Assembly: GCF_947495735.1 (NCBI RefSeq)
Contig: NZ_CANMAA010000017.1
Location: 1-64,000 of the forward strand
Length of the DNA stretch: 64,000 nt
Source: an uncultured Pseudokineococcus sp.
GTDB lineage: Bacteria; Actinomycetota; Actinomycetes; Actinomycetales; Quadrisphaeraceae
Direction: 5' to 3'
In this document: in pieces, positions 33,180 through 41,693 of the stretch
How the letters are laid out: every line of letters starts with the position of its first letter
Position numbering within the stretch: position 1 is the first letter of the stretch
Notes under the pieces: model-generated
What the model saw: only the letters and a program-made list of their open reading frames with translations
The model's database searches: none
Told to the model about the DNA's origin: nothing
Made by a program: the position numbers and the translations under genes

Positions 33180-34169
33180 TCAGCCGATGCCGGCGTAGGA
33201 GTGATTGCCGGGGAAGAAGATGTTCACGATGCCCCAATTCACCAGGACGCAGGCGAACCCGGCGATGGCCAGGTACGCCGAGCGGCGCCCGTCCCAGCCG
33301 CGCGTCGCCCGCGCGTGCAGGTAGGCCGCGTACACGACCCAAATGACGAAAGTCCAGACCTCCTTGGGGTCCCAGCCCCAGTACCGGCCCCAGGCCCGCT
33401 CGGCCCAGATCGCACCCGCGACGAGCGTGAAGGACCACAGCGGGAAGGACACCGCGATGAGCCGGTACGCGGCCCGCTCGAGCTCCACCGAGCCGGGCAG
33501 GCGCTCCATGAAGCGGCCGCGCCGCGGGGGCCTGCCGGCCGCCACCAGGCGCTCCCGGCGCTCCTGCACGAGCTGCAGCACGTTGGCCGAGAAGGCGATG
33601 ACGAACAGCGCCGAGCTGACGGTCGCCACGGACACGTGGATGACGAGCCAGTAGCTCTGCAGCGCCGGCACGAGCTGGGCGGACTCGGTGTACAGGACCG
33701 ACAGCGCGATGCCCAGGGTCAACAGCACGGGCCCGACGACGAAGACGCCGAGGTAGCGCAGGTCCCGCCGGAGCAGGACCGTGCAGTAGACAGCCGTCAC
33801 GACCGCCGCCCCCATCAGCGTGAACTCGTACATGTTGCCGAACGGCACCCGCCCCGCGGAGACCCCGCGCGTGACGACGGCCGCGCCGTGCAGCAGCAAC
33901 GCCAGCCACGTCGTCGTGACGCCGACCGCCGCAGCGCGCCGGCGCACGAGGGCCTCGTCGTCCTGCACCTCCGACGTGCCACCACGGGCCCTGCTGGGCG
34001 CCCCCGCTCCGACGAGGGCCTTCGGCTCGGCACGCCGCCGCACCGCGGGGACCGTGCGGCCACGGCCCGACAGGTCAAGGGCGAAGGCGGCGAACGCGAC
34101 GACGTAGACCGTCATCGACGAGTAGACGAGCACGTTGCTCGTCGCGGCGAGTGACTCGCTCATGTTCAT
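33180..34169 (-). CDS. ccsB: Cytochrome c biogenesis protein CcsB/CcsA (haem handling)
   Basis: A 329-residue polytopic protein of the system II cytochrome c synthase. The tryptophan-rich WWD motif (WAERAWGRYWGWDPKEVW) and flanking His (VIHVSVATVSSALF; FPGNHSYAG) bind haem outside the membrane. A linker of charged residues (about 35-75) precedes the core. ATG 34169 overlaps the resB stop (ATGA), so ResB and CcsB are made together. ATG 34163 is two codons on. The 14-bp tandem repeats lie just downstream. Confidence 0.92.
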   Translation of the reverse strand: MNMSESLAATSNVLVYSSMTVYVVAFAAFALDLSGRGRTVPAVRRRAEPKALVGAGAPSRARGGTSEVQDDEALVRRRAAAVGVTTTWLALLLHGAAVVTRGVSAGRVPFGNMYEFTLMGAAVVTAVYCTVLLRRDLRYLGVFVVGPVLLTLGIALSVLYTESAQLVPALQSYWLVIHVSVATVSSALFVIAFSANVLQLVQERRERLVAAGRPPRRGRFMERLPGSVELERAAYRLIAVSFPLWSFTLVAGAIWAERAWGRYWGWDPKEVWTFVIWVVYAAYLHARATRGWDGRRSAYLAIAGFACVLVNWGIVNIFFPGNHSYAGIG

Positions 34170-35995
34170 GTCCTCAACTCCTGGTTCAGGTCTCGACGCC
34201 GGTGCGGGTGCTCATGCTGCGCGTCGAGGTCTCCGCGGCCTCGCTGCGGCCGCTCGGCGACCCCGCGCGACCGGTGCCCACCCGGTGGAGCTCCTCCCCG
34301 GGGCGCGCCCGCGCGTCCGGAAGCGCTTCCGGCGAGGACCCCCGCGCCGAGAGCGCGGGCGAGGGCGTCGACCTCCTGCGCCAGGCCCGCGTCCTCCCCA
34401 CGCGCCAGGCCGGCGACCTCCACCCGCGCGCCGCCGCCCTCAGTGGACAGCACGCGCACGAAGACTCGCCGCCGGGGCGTGAACAACGACGCCACGAGAC
34501 CGGCCATCGCCAGCACGGAGAAGACCAGCGCGGGAATGCGACCCGGGTCGTGCTGCACCGTCAGCCCGGCGAAGCGAGGCAGCGGCTCGGTCTCCGACGC
34601 CGGCGCACCGGCCGCCGCCGACGCAGCGACCACATCCGGCGGGTACCCGAAGCGCAGCGTCCCGAGGCCGTCGGGCAGGTCCACGGCGTCGCCCGGACGC
34701 AGCGCCACCGACCAGGGCTCGCCCTCGCCCGTCGTGAGCTGCTCCATCGACGTCGTGTCGAGCTCGTAGACGTTGACCGGCAGCCCGTCGTTGACGGCCC
34801 CGAGGTCACCTCGGAAACCGGTCAGCAGCAGCAGCGGGTCGCGCTTGTCGGGAAAGATGGAACGCGGTCCCTCCTCGTCGATGACGGCGGTCGGGAGCAG
34901 ACCACCGGTGAACCCCAGCTGCTGGCCCGGCCCCGCGCCCAGCACCTTGACCACGCCGGTAGAGGTGTACGCCGAGTCCTGGGCGAGGAAGGGCGTGGGC
35001 TCGGAGTAGACGACGACGCCCTGGGCGTCGGTCACCGTAACCACCGGCGCGTACCCGTTGCCCGCGAGGTACACCTCCGTGCCGCCCGCAGACAACGGTT
35101 CGTTGACGCGGATGACATCCTCGCGCGCTCGTCCGCCCGGCTCATCCACCCGCACCCGCGCCTCGAAATCGCGGGGTTCGCCCAGCTGGCCGCCGACGAC
35201 CTCCTCGAACTCCACCGCCAACGAGTCCAGGGTCACCGCGAACGGCAGCAGGTCGGCGGCGGACACCCACGCCCCGGGGTCGAACCTGTCGTAGCGGGCC
35301 ACCGTGTTGGAGAACCCCTGGCCGACGGGCACGATGACCTGGGCCCGGTAGCTGAGCAGGCCGGAGGCCGCCAACGCGAGCAGCAGACCCACCAGCGAGA
35401 GGTGGAAGACGAGGTTGCCCGTCTCCCGCAGGTGACCGCGCTCGGCGGCAACCGACCCGCGGGTCGCCGCCCCGTCCGACCCTCCCGCTCCCTCGGTGGC
35501 CTCCCGGCGCAGGTCCACCCGGTAGCGCCGGCGGCGCAGGACCGCGGCCGCGCGCCCCAGCGGGTCCGCGCCCGCGGCCACCACCACCCGGTGCTCGGGC
35601 AGACGCTCGAGGCGCGACGGGGTGCGCGGCGGTCGCGAACGCCAGGCCGTCCACTGCTGTCGGCTGCGCGGCAGCACGCAACCGACGAGGGAGACGAACA
35701 GCAGCAGATAGATCGCCGAGAACCACGGCGAGGCGTAGACGTCGAAGAAGCCGAGTCGCTCCAGCCACGGCGCCAGAACCGGGTGCTCTTCACGGTAGGT
35801 CACGACAGCGGCGGCGTCGACGTCCAGCTGCGGGACCACCGAGCCGGGCACCGCACCGACGGCCAGGAGCACGAGCAAAAACAGCGCCGTCCGCATGCTC
35901 GTGAGTTGGCGCCACACGAACCGAGCGGTGCCGACCGTGCCGAGGCGCGGCTGCACCGGGGGCCGCCCACGCCCCGGCAGGACAGGAGCGCTCAC
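34166..35995 (-). CDS. resB: Cytochrome c biogenesis protein ResB
   Basis: A 609-residue partner of CcsB. Early helices (TALFLLVLLAVGAVPGSVVPQ; WFSAIYLLLFVSLVGCVLPR) are followed by a further helix and a large extracytoplasmic domain (about residues 230-510). A last helix (PALVFSVLAMAGLVASLF) and a charged cytoplasmic tail of about 90 residues follow. It helps present apocytochrome c to haem. GTG 35995 overlaps the stop of a ccdA stub (GTGA), the normal ccdA-resB-ccsB order, but here the upstream gene is destroyed. A promoter for resB-ccsB must therefore come from the rearranged region. Confidence 0.9.
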   Translation of the reverse strand: MSAPVLPGRGRPPVQPRLGTVGTARFVWRQLTSMRTALFLLVLLAVGAVPGSVVPQLDVDAAAVVTYREEHPVLAPWLERLGFFDVYASPWFSAIYLLLFVSLVGCVLPRSRQQWTAWRSRPPRTPSRLERLPEHRVVVAAGADPLGRAAAVLRRRRYRVDLRREATEGAGGSDGAATRGSVAAERGHLRETGNLVFHLSLVGLLLALAASGLLSYRAQVIVPVGQGFSNTVARYDRFDPGAWVSAADLLPFAVTLDSLAVEFEEVVGGQLGEPRDFEARVRVDEPGGRAREDVIRVNEPLSAGGTEVYLAGNGYAPVVTVTDAQGVVVYSEPTPFLAQDSAYTSTGVVKVLGAGPGQQLGFTGGLLPTAVIDEEGPRSIFPDKRDPLLLLTGFRGDLGAVNDGLPVNVYELDTTSMEQLTTGEGEPWSVALRPGDAVDLPDGLGTLRFGYPPDVVAASAAAGAPASETEPLPRFAGLTVQHDPGRIPALVFSVLAMAGLVASLFTPRRRVFVRVLSTEGGGARVEVAGLARGEDAGLAQEVDALARALGAGVLAGSASGRAGAPRGGAPPGGHRSRGVAERPQRGRGDLDAQHEHPHRRRDLNQELRT

Positions 35996-36090
35996 CGCAG
36001 CGCCCAGTCCGCGGAACGAGCACCCACGGCGCCCGGCCACTGCGCCCACACGCCGGTCACGAGCAGCCCGCCAACCACGAACAGTGGGAT
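35992..36090 (-). pseudogene. C-terminal stub of ccdA
   Basis: The last 32 codons read IPLFVVGGLLVTGVWAQWP and end ADWALR, matching the end of the intact CcdA at 22869-23642 (LLLVTGVWGQWT, ADWALL). Upstream of 36090 the similarity stops abruptly. The stop still overlaps resB. The remainder of the gene is absent from this window, so a deletion or rearrangement has its breakpoint near 36090. Confidence 0.8.
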
Positions 36091-36588
36091 ACCTGTCAGG
36101 CTGGTCGAGCAGCGAGAGATACCCGATGCCGGATTGCTCTTCGATGTCCAGACCCGGCGCCCCTCGGCCGCGTCCGTGGCCTGCACGGCAGTCCTGACGC
36201 GCCGGGCCACCCCAACTACGGCGGCAAGGGCAGCAGTCACGACAGCTGCCCGGCTGCGAGGCTCACGCGCCCGCGACTGCTCCGAACAGCCTCTGCTCCC
36301 ACGGCGCCAACCTTCCACACCAGACCTGGCAGTCTTCTGAGAGCCGCGAGGACCGGCCCCAAGCCCAGAGCACCGGTGCCCTCGAGGCCTACGGTCGGTC
36401 GGCGGCCCTCAGCCGCCGAGGAGAACGTGCGGACCACCGGACGGACCTCACCGCCGACCGACGCGCCGGTGACGCAGCCGGGACGGCAGGTGCCGGTACA
36501 GGATCGCCGATCGGAAAAGCGCGGCAGCGACACCCGCGCGGTGGCCCCCGTCTCGAGGTTTCCCCGTCTCGAGGTCTCCCCGCCTTTG
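36091..36588. other. Rearranged gap between ccdA stub and arsenite-type pump
   Basis: About 500 bp with no recognisable gene on either strand; open frames here show no family features. Near 36550-36581 a 16-bp unit (GTCTCGAGGTTTCCCC) occurs twice in tandem with one mismatch. This is the breakpoint region of the lost ccdA. Confidence 0.5.
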
Positions 36589-37608
36589 TCACGAGGGGGG
36601 CGTGCGCGTGGGCCGCGGGTGCGGGACGAGGGCAGGGACTAGGCGGACGTAGACGATCATGCCGATGAGCTCGACGAGGGTCTGGGTGATGGCGATGGCC
36701 GGGGCCAGGGACAGCGAGGCGGGCACGGCCAGGGCCAGCGGCAGGATCACCAGGCCGTTACGGGTGGCGCCGCTGAAGACCAGGGCCCGCCGGGTCGGGA
36801 CGTCGAGACCGAAGACGCGCCCGGTGAGGGACCCGACGAGGGCCATGACGAGCAGGAAGCCGGCGAAGACCGGCACCACCCGCGCGAGCTGACCGGCAGC
36901 GCCGCTGGCCAGCTGGGCCTGGGAGGCCACGACCACGGCCAGGGTGGCCATCATCAGCGGGACCATCAGCGCGTGCATCAGCTCCTGCAGGCGGGCGCCG
37001 GCCCGGTGTCGGCGGGCCAGGGCTTGGGTGGCGGCGGCTGCGGTCAGCGGCGCCACGATCAGGACCAGGAAGGCCTCGACGAACGGGGCCGGCTCGACCA
37101 CCCCGAGCCCTTCGGGGCCGATGAACAAGAACAGGTAGACCGGCAGCAGCAGGAACTGGGCCAGCATCAGCAGCGGGGAGGCGGCCAGCAGCCGCTCCGA
37201 GGCGGCGCCGGCGAGGCCGCTGAAGACGATGACGTAGTCGATGCACGGGGTCAGCAGCACCAGCAGCACCCCGAACAGCAGTGCGGGGTCGTCGGCCACG
37301 AACCGGGACAGGCCGTAGGCGACCCCGGGCACCAGGACGAAGTTCAGGACCAGGACGGCGGCCATGAAGCGCCCGTCGCGGGCGGCGCGGCCGAGGGCGG
37401 CGAAGGGGATGCCGAGGAAGGTCGCGTACAGCAGGGTCGCCAGCACCGGGTTGATGGCGACCTCGAGGCCGGGCGAGCCGGGCACGCCGAGGCCGATGGC
37501 CACGCCGGCGGCGATGGCCAGCACGTACAGGGCGATCTGGTGGCGGTCGGCCCAGGCCACCAGCCCCTGCCCGGCTCCGTCCTCGGCGGTGTCGGTGGTG
37601 CCGGCCAT
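36589..37608 (-). CDS. Acr3/bile-acid-symporter superfamily transporter, probable arsenite efflux
   Basis: A 339-residue protein with about ten helices. The segment LLTPCIDYVIVFSGLAGA carries the Cys near the kinked helix that defines Acr3 arsenite permeases (usually APCIDWV-like), and FSGATRNGLVILPLALA matches the second conserved helix break. This makes As(III) or Sb(III) efflux likely, although divergence leaves general BASS-family transport possible. ATG 37608 follows GGAGCGGG; a GTG lies one codon before. It is divergent from a MerR-type regulator, with a MerR-style promoter pointing toward it. Confidence 0.8.
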   Translation of the reverse strand: MAGTTDTAEDGAGQGLVAWADRHQIALYVLAIAAGVAIGLGVPGSPGLEVAINPVLATLLYATFLGIPFAALGRAARDGRFMAAVLVLNFVLVPGVAYGLSRFVADDPALLFGVLLVLLTPCIDYVIVFSGLAGAASERLLAASPLLMLAQFLLLPVYLFLFIGPEGLGVVEPAPFVEAFLVLIVAPLTAAAATQALARRHRAGARLQELMHALMVPLMMATLAVVVASQAQLASGAAGQLARVVPVFAGFLLVMALVGSLTGRVFGLDVPTRRALVFSGATRNGLVILPLALAVPASLSLAPAIAITQTLVELIGMIVYVRLVPALVPHPRPTRTPPS

Positions 37609-37683
37609 CACGCCCGCTCCTGCGGGGTCGGCAGGGACGGGGGCAGGGGCAGCGCCGGTGGCGTGGTCGTGGGCACGGTCGGG

Positions 37684-37714
37684 ACCGTAAAGATTCGATC
37701 CGCTGGAAGGTCAA
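37684..37714 (-). promoter_or_regulatory. MerR-type promoter (19-bp spacer) for the Acr3-like gene
   Basis: On the minus strand TTGACC (37709-37714) and TACGGT (37684-37689) are separated by 19 bp, the overlong spacer that MerR activators correct. The spacer begins TTCCAGCGG. A full dyad is not obvious. It points at the pump, opposite the merR-like gene. Confidence 0.5.
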
Positions 37715-37724
37715 GGCGGCGGGG

Positions 37725-38153
37725 GTGGCTACCGTCGCTGTGGTGCGCATCTCCGAGGTCAGCCGCCGCAGCGGCGTCGCGGCCAGCACCCTGCGCTTCT
37801 ACGAGGACGCCGGACTGCTGCCCGCGGCGCGGCTGGCCAACGGCTACCGCGACTACGACGAGGCCGACCTGATGCGCCTGGACCTGATCGAGGCGAGCAA
37901 GGAGCTCGGCCTGTCCCTGGAGCAGATCGGTGAGCACCTGGCTGTGCTGCGGACCCGCTCGTGCACCGACGTCCGCGAGCACCTCGCCCCGCTGCTGGCC
38001 GAGCAGGTCCACCGGCTCGAGGCCAAGCGCACCCACCTCGAGGCCCTCAGCGCCCGCCTCGGCGCCGCACAGACCGACCTCGCCGCCTGCCCCGACTCCG
38101 ACGCGCACTGCTCCTCCGAGTGCGTCATGCAGCGACAGCGCCACCATCCCTGA
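37725..38153 (+). CDS. MerR-family metal-responsive regulator (divergent from Acr3-like pump)
   Basis: A 142-residue activator: MerR helix-turn-helix (ISEVSRRSGVAASTLRFYEDAGLLPAARL split over residues 9-37), a dimerisation coiled coil, and a C-terminal Cys/His cluster CPDSDAHCSSECVM. A Cys in RTRSCTDVREHL (near residue 80) completes a probable thiolate site. Arsenic operons normally use ArsR, so a MerR sensor here is unusual. Starts at 37725 or 37743 are both possible; AAGGCGG favours the first. It is convergent with the second merR gene. Confidence 0.85.
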   Translation: MATVAVVRISEVSRRSGVAASTLRFYEDAGLLPAARLANGYRDYDEADLMRLDLIEASKELGLSLEQIGEHLAVLRTRSCTDVREHLAPLLAEQVHRLEAKRTHLEALSARLGAAQTDLAACPDSDAHCSSECVMQRQRHHP

Positions 38154-38155
38154 CC

Positions 38156-38206
38156 GCCCGACACACGTCCCGCCAGTCGATCGTGAGTGGGGAACTGGCG
38201 TCGGGC
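38156..38206. terminator. Bulged hairpin between the two convergent merR genes
   Basis: ACTGGCGTCGGGC (38194-38206) pairs with GCCAGT (38172-38177) and GCCCGAC (38156-38162), the two left blocks being separated by a 9-nt bulge. It lies between the two convergent stops. Confidence 0.5.
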
Positions 38207-38244
38207 TTCGGGGTGCGGGTGACTGTCAACGTGGCCGTGGGGGG

Positions 38245-38634
38245 TCACAGGTAGCGGCAGACGGTCGTGGCGTCGCAGTCGGTGGGGTCGGGGGTGGCGG
38301 CACGGTCGTGCAGGTGGGCGACGGTGTGGCGCAGCTCTTGCAGGTCGGCGATCTGGCGGTCCAGGTCGTGCAGGTGGGTCTGGAGCAGGTCGTGCACGTG
38401 CTGGCAGGGCTCTCGTCCGGCGTCGCGGATGTCGAGGACCTCACGGATCTGGGCGAGGGTGAGCCCGGCGGTGCGGCTGCGGCGGATGAAGTCCAGGCGC
38501 GCCACGGCCGCGGTGGTGTAGTCCCGGTAGCCGCTACTGGTGCGCTTGGGCGGGGGCAGCAGCCCGGCGTGCTCGTAGAAGCGCAGGGTCTTGGTGGTGG
38601 TGCCGCTGGCGGCGGCGAGCTCCCCGATCCGCAT
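38245..38634 (-). CDS. merR: MerR-family regulator of the mercury operon
   Basis: A 129-residue activator with MerR helix-turn-helix (MRIGELAAASGTTTKTLRFY), dimer helix, Cys in AGREPCQHVHD near residue 80, and C-terminal DCDATTVCRYL. One Cys at the helix start plus two in the terminal loop is the trigonal thiolate pattern of MerR/ZntR sensors, although the loop (C-x5-C) is shorter than in classical MerR. ATG 38634 follows a perfect AAGGAGG. It is divergent from merA, and the shared region has a MerR-type dyad. Confidence 0.87.
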   Translation of the reverse strand: MRIGELAAASGTTTKTLRFYEHAGLLPPPKRTSSGYRDYTTAAVARLDFIRRSRTAGLTLAQIREVLDIRDAGREPCQHVHDLLQTHLHDLDRQIADLQELRHTVAHLHDRAATPDPTDCDATTVCRYL

Positions 38635-38674
38635 CGGGTCCTCCTTGGTCGAGAGTGGCGCGCCTGGTCGTGGC

Positions 38675-38706
38675 TTGACCTTCCCCTGCACTGGAACGTC
38701 CAGTCT
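38675..38706 (+). promoter_or_regulatory. MerR operator-promoter before merA
   Basis: TTGACC (38675-38680) is the -35; CAGTCT at 38701-38706 is a plausible -10 with a 20-bp spacer. The spacer holds the inverted repeat GACCTTCC (38677-38684) / GGAACGTC (38693-38700), matching at 7 of 8 positions. This is the standard layout for MerR activation. Confidence 0.7.
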
Positions 38707-38746
38707 GCTCGAGGCAGCAGCGGCGACGCGAGGGTGGGAATAGGGC

Positions 38747-40150
38747 ATGGGCTTGGGTGAGGACAACGTCGTCGATCTGGCGGTGATCGGGTCCGGGGGC
38801 GCGGCCATGTCCGCGGCGATCGCTGCCAGCCAGGCCGGTCGCAGTGTCGTGCTGGTCGAGCGGGGCGTCCTGGGGGGGACGTGCGTGAACGTGGGCTGCG
38901 TGCCGTCCAAGACGCTGCTGGCGGCCGCCGGGGCGCGCCACGCCGCGCTGACCAACCCCTTCGGTGGGGCGCCGACATCAGCAGGTCCGGTGGACCTGGG
39001 GGCCCTGGTGGGTCAGAAGGACGCCCTCGTGGAGCGGTTGCGGGGGGCGAAGTACGCCGATGTGGCCGCCGCCTACGGCTTCGAGGTCCGCCCGGGCCAG
39101 GCCACGTTCGTGGACGAGCAGACCTTGGCCGTCGACGGTCAGGTGCTACCGGCACGGGCCTACCTGGTCGCCACCGGCGCTGCCCCGGTCGTCCCGGACG
39201 TGACGGGCCTGGGAGAGGTGGACTGGCTGACCTCGACCACGGCGATGGAGCTGACCGAGCTGCCGCAGTCGTTGGTCGTCGTCGGTGCCGGCTACGTCGG
39301 TTTGGAGCAGGCCCAGCTGTTCGCCCACCTCGGCGTCCGGGTCTCGGTGGTCGGGCGGCTGGCCCCCGACGCCGAGCCCGAGCTCGCCGGTCGGCTGCGA
39401 GAGGTCTTCGCTGAGGACGGCATCACCGTCGTCGAGGAGCATGCGACCGCGGTCATCGCTGCCGGGTCCTTGGGGCAGGAGGTCGTGGTCGCCACCGCCT
39501 CGGGCGCCCAGGTCCGCGGTGCCCGGTTGCTGGTCGCCACCGGACGCACCGCGCGCACCGACGGCCTGGGCCTGGCCGCGGCCGGGGTGGAGGTCGATCA
39601 GCGGGGTTTCGTGGTCGTCGACGACACCCAGCGCACCACCAACCCGCGCGTGCACGCCGCTGGTGATGTGACGGGGGCCCCGCAGTACGTCTACGTCGCC
39701 GCCGCCGGCGGGCGGGTCGCCGCGCTGAACGCCCTGGCCGACCCCGGTGCCCGGCCCGCACGGGTGGACTACACCGGCCTGCCGGCCGTGGTGTTCACCC
39801 GCCCCCAGCTGGCCCGCGCGGGCCTGAGCGAGGCCCAAGCCCTCGCCCGTGGCTACGCCTGCGCGTGCCGGGTCCTGGACCTGTCCGACGTCCCCCGGGC
39901 CCTGGTCCAGCACCAGACCACAGGCGCGGTCAAGGTCGTGGCCGATGCCGTCACCGGCAGGGTCCTGGGCGTGCACGTCCTGGCCGACGGCGCTGGCGAG
40001 CTGATGCTCGCCGCCACGTACGCCATCAAGGCCGGCATGAGCGTCGGAGACCTCGCCGACACCTGGGCGCCGTACCTGACCATCGCCGAGAGCCTGCGCA
40101 TCGCCGCTGGGCTCTTCCGCGACCAGATGCCGACGTCCTGCTGCGCCTAA
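38747..40150 (+). CDS. merA: Mercuric reductase
   Basis: A 467-residue FAD/NAD(P)H disulfide oxidoreductase reducing Hg(II) to Hg(0). FAD motif IGSGGAAMSAAIAA, redox pair GGTCVNVGCVPSKT, second nucleotide site VVVGAGYVGLEQAQ, AAGDVTG, and the diagnostic C-terminal vicinal pair PTSCCA, which takes over Hg(II) in MerA. There is no N-terminal HMA domain. ATG 38747 lies about 70 bp after the MerR operator. No merT, merP or merB is in the window, so uptake and organomercury functions are missing or elsewhere. Confidence 0.93.
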   Translation: MGLGEDNVVDLAVIGSGGAAMSAAIAASQAGRSVVLVERGVLGGTCVNVGCVPSKTLLAAAGARHAALTNPFGGAPTSAGPVDLGALVGQKDALVERLRGAKYADVAAAYGFEVRPGQATFVDEQTLAVDGQVLPARAYLVATGAAPVVPDVTGLGEVDWLTSTTAMELTELPQSLVVVGAGYVGLEQAQLFAHLGVRVSVVGRLAPDAEPELAGRLREVFAEDGITVVEEHATAVIAAGSLGQEVVVATASGAQVRGARLLVATGRTARTDGLGLAAAGVEVDQRGFVVVDDTQRTTNPRVHAAGDVTGAPQYVYVAAAGGRVAALNALADPGARPARVDYTGLPAVVFTRPQLARAGLSEAQALARGYACACRVLDLSDVPRALVQHQTTGAVKVVADAVTGRVLGVHVLADGAGELMLAATYAIKAGMSVGDLADTWAPYLTIAESLRIAAGLFRDQMPTSCCA

Positions 40151-40204
40151 GAGACCCCTCCCTTGGCGTGACCGACACCCCCCTTGCATGGACAGGAGCA
40201 GCAG

Positions 40205-41554
40205 ATGAGTGAGCACGTCGACGGCGTCGTGATCGGCATGGGCCCCGGCGGTGAGGTCACCGCGAGCCGGCTGCTGGCCGCGGGCAGGTCCGTGGCCGTC
40301 GTCGAGCGCGAGCTGATCGGCGGGGAGTGCGCCTACTGGGCGTGCATCCCGTCCAAGACGGTGCTGCGTCCCCCCGAGGCCGGTGGCGAGGTGCAGCGGG
40401 CTGCCGGGGTCAGCGGAGCCGAGCTCGACTGGCCCGCCACCCGCGCCTACCGCGACGACATGGCCCGTCACCTCGACGACTCCGCCCAGGTCGACGGGTA
40501 CGCCGACCAGGGCGCCCTGGTCCTCAAGGGCGCCGCCCGGCTGGTCGCCCCCGGCGTGGTCGAGGTCGACGGACGCGAGCTGCACGCCGACGCCGTCGTC
40601 ATCGCCACCGGCTCGACGGCCGTGGTCCCGGCCATCGACGGTCTCCAGGACGTCCAGGTGTGGACCAACCGGCAGACCTACACCACCCCTGACCTGCCGG
40701 CCCGGGCGGTGGTCATCGGCGGCAGCGCCGTCGGCGTCGAGACGGCACTGTTCCTGGCCCGCTTCGGTACCGCCGTGACCCTCCTCCAGCGCGGACCGCG
40801 GCTGCTCGCCCGCGAAGAGCCCCAGGTCGGTGACCTCACCCGGGCCGCGCTGGAAGCAGCGGGCGTGCAGGTCCACGTCGGCGCTACCCCGGCGCGGGCA
40901 CGACGCGACGGCGATGACCAGGTCATCGAGCTCGACGACGGCACGGCGGTGCGCGCCGACGTCGTGGTCATGGCCACCGGTCGGGCACCACGCAGCCACG
41001 GCCTCGGCCTGGGAGAGGCCGGGGTGAACCTGGGGAAGCACGGCGAGGTCCTGGTCGACGAGCACTGCCAGGCCGCCGAGGGCATCTGGGCCATCGGCGA
41101 TGTCACCGCCGTCATGCCCTTCACCCACGTGGCCAAGTACCAAGGACGCATCGCCGCCGACGCCATCCTCGGCCGGGCCCGTCCCGCCCGCTACGACGGC
41201 ATCCCACGGGTCGTCTTCGCCGACCCCGACATCGCCGCCGCCGGCCTCACCCTCGCCCAGGCCGAGGCCCGAGGACTGTCCACCAAGGCCGTCGAGGTCG
41301 ACCTCGCCACCTCGATCGCCCGGCCATGGACCTTCGAGCGCGACCCCCGCGGCCACCTGGGCCTACTCGCCGACACCGACCGCCGCGTCCTGATCGGCGC
41401 CTGGGCCGTCGCACCCCAGGCCAGCGAGTGGATCCACCAGGCCTCCCTGGCCATCCGGGCCGGCATCCCCCTGGAGACCCTGCTGGACCAGGTAGCCCAG
41501 TTCCCCACCTACACCGAGGGCTACCTCACCGCCCTGGAGACCCTGGACCTGTAG
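40205..41554 (+). CDS. Flavin-dependent disulfide oxidoreductase, MerA/Lpd-like
   Basis: A 449-residue protein of the same superfamily as the preceding MerA, with FAD motif IGMGPGGEVTASRLL, second site VIGGSAVGVETALFLA and AIGDVTAVMPF. The redox motif is GGECAYWACIPSKT (Cys-x4-Cys) rather than the MerA VNVGC form, and the C-terminus ends ALETLDL without vicinal cysteines. It therefore probably does not reduce Hg(II) by the MerA route; it may be a low-molecular-weight thiol or dihydrolipoamide-type reductase supporting it. AGGAG precedes ATG 40205, 54 bp after merA, so the genes are likely co-transcribed. Confidence 0.85.
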   Translation: MSEHVDGVVIGMGPGGEVTASRLLAAGRSVAVVERELIGGECAYWACIPSKTVLRPPEAGGEVQRAAGVSGAELDWPATRAYRDDMARHLDDSAQVDGYADQGALVLKGAARLVAPGVVEVDGRELHADAVVIATGSTAVVPAIDGLQDVQVWTNRQTYTTPDLPARAVVIGGSAVGVETALFLARFGTAVTLLQRGPRLLAREEPQVGDLTRAALEAAGVQVHVGATPARARRDGDDQVIELDDGTAVRADVVVMATGRAPRSHGLGLGEAGVNLGKHGEVLVDEHCQAAEGIWAIGDVTAVMPFTHVAKYQGRIAADAILGRARPARYDGIPRVVFADPDIAAAGLTLAQAEARGLSTKAVEVDLATSIARPWTFERDPRGHLGLLADTDRRVLIGAWAVAPQASEWIHQASLAIRAGIPLETLLDQVAQFPTYTEGYLTALETLDL

Positions 41555-41607
41555 CCACCACACCAGGGCCAGCGCCTGCGCAGACGACGCCTGGACCCTG
41601 TCCTCAC

Positions 41608-41689
41608 CCCGACCCGGTCACCGGTGCACGACCAGTCCTCGCCGGCAGCCCCGGCCCCCGGCAGGAAGTGGCCGGCCCACCGGGTCGGG
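41608..41689. repeat. 11-bp inverted repeat with long loop
   Basis: CCCGACCCGGT (41608-41618) and ACCGGGTCGGG (41679-41689) are exact reverse complements 60 bp apart, between the convergent reductase and VOC genes. Possibly a weak terminator; possibly chance at this GC content. Confidence 0.4.
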
Positions 41690-41693
41690 AAGG

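Noticed and set aside
40205-41554. Second mercuric reductase
   Set aside because: It lacks the C-terminal vicinal cysteines and has a CAYWAC redox centre unlike MerA, so I call it only a related disulfide reductase.
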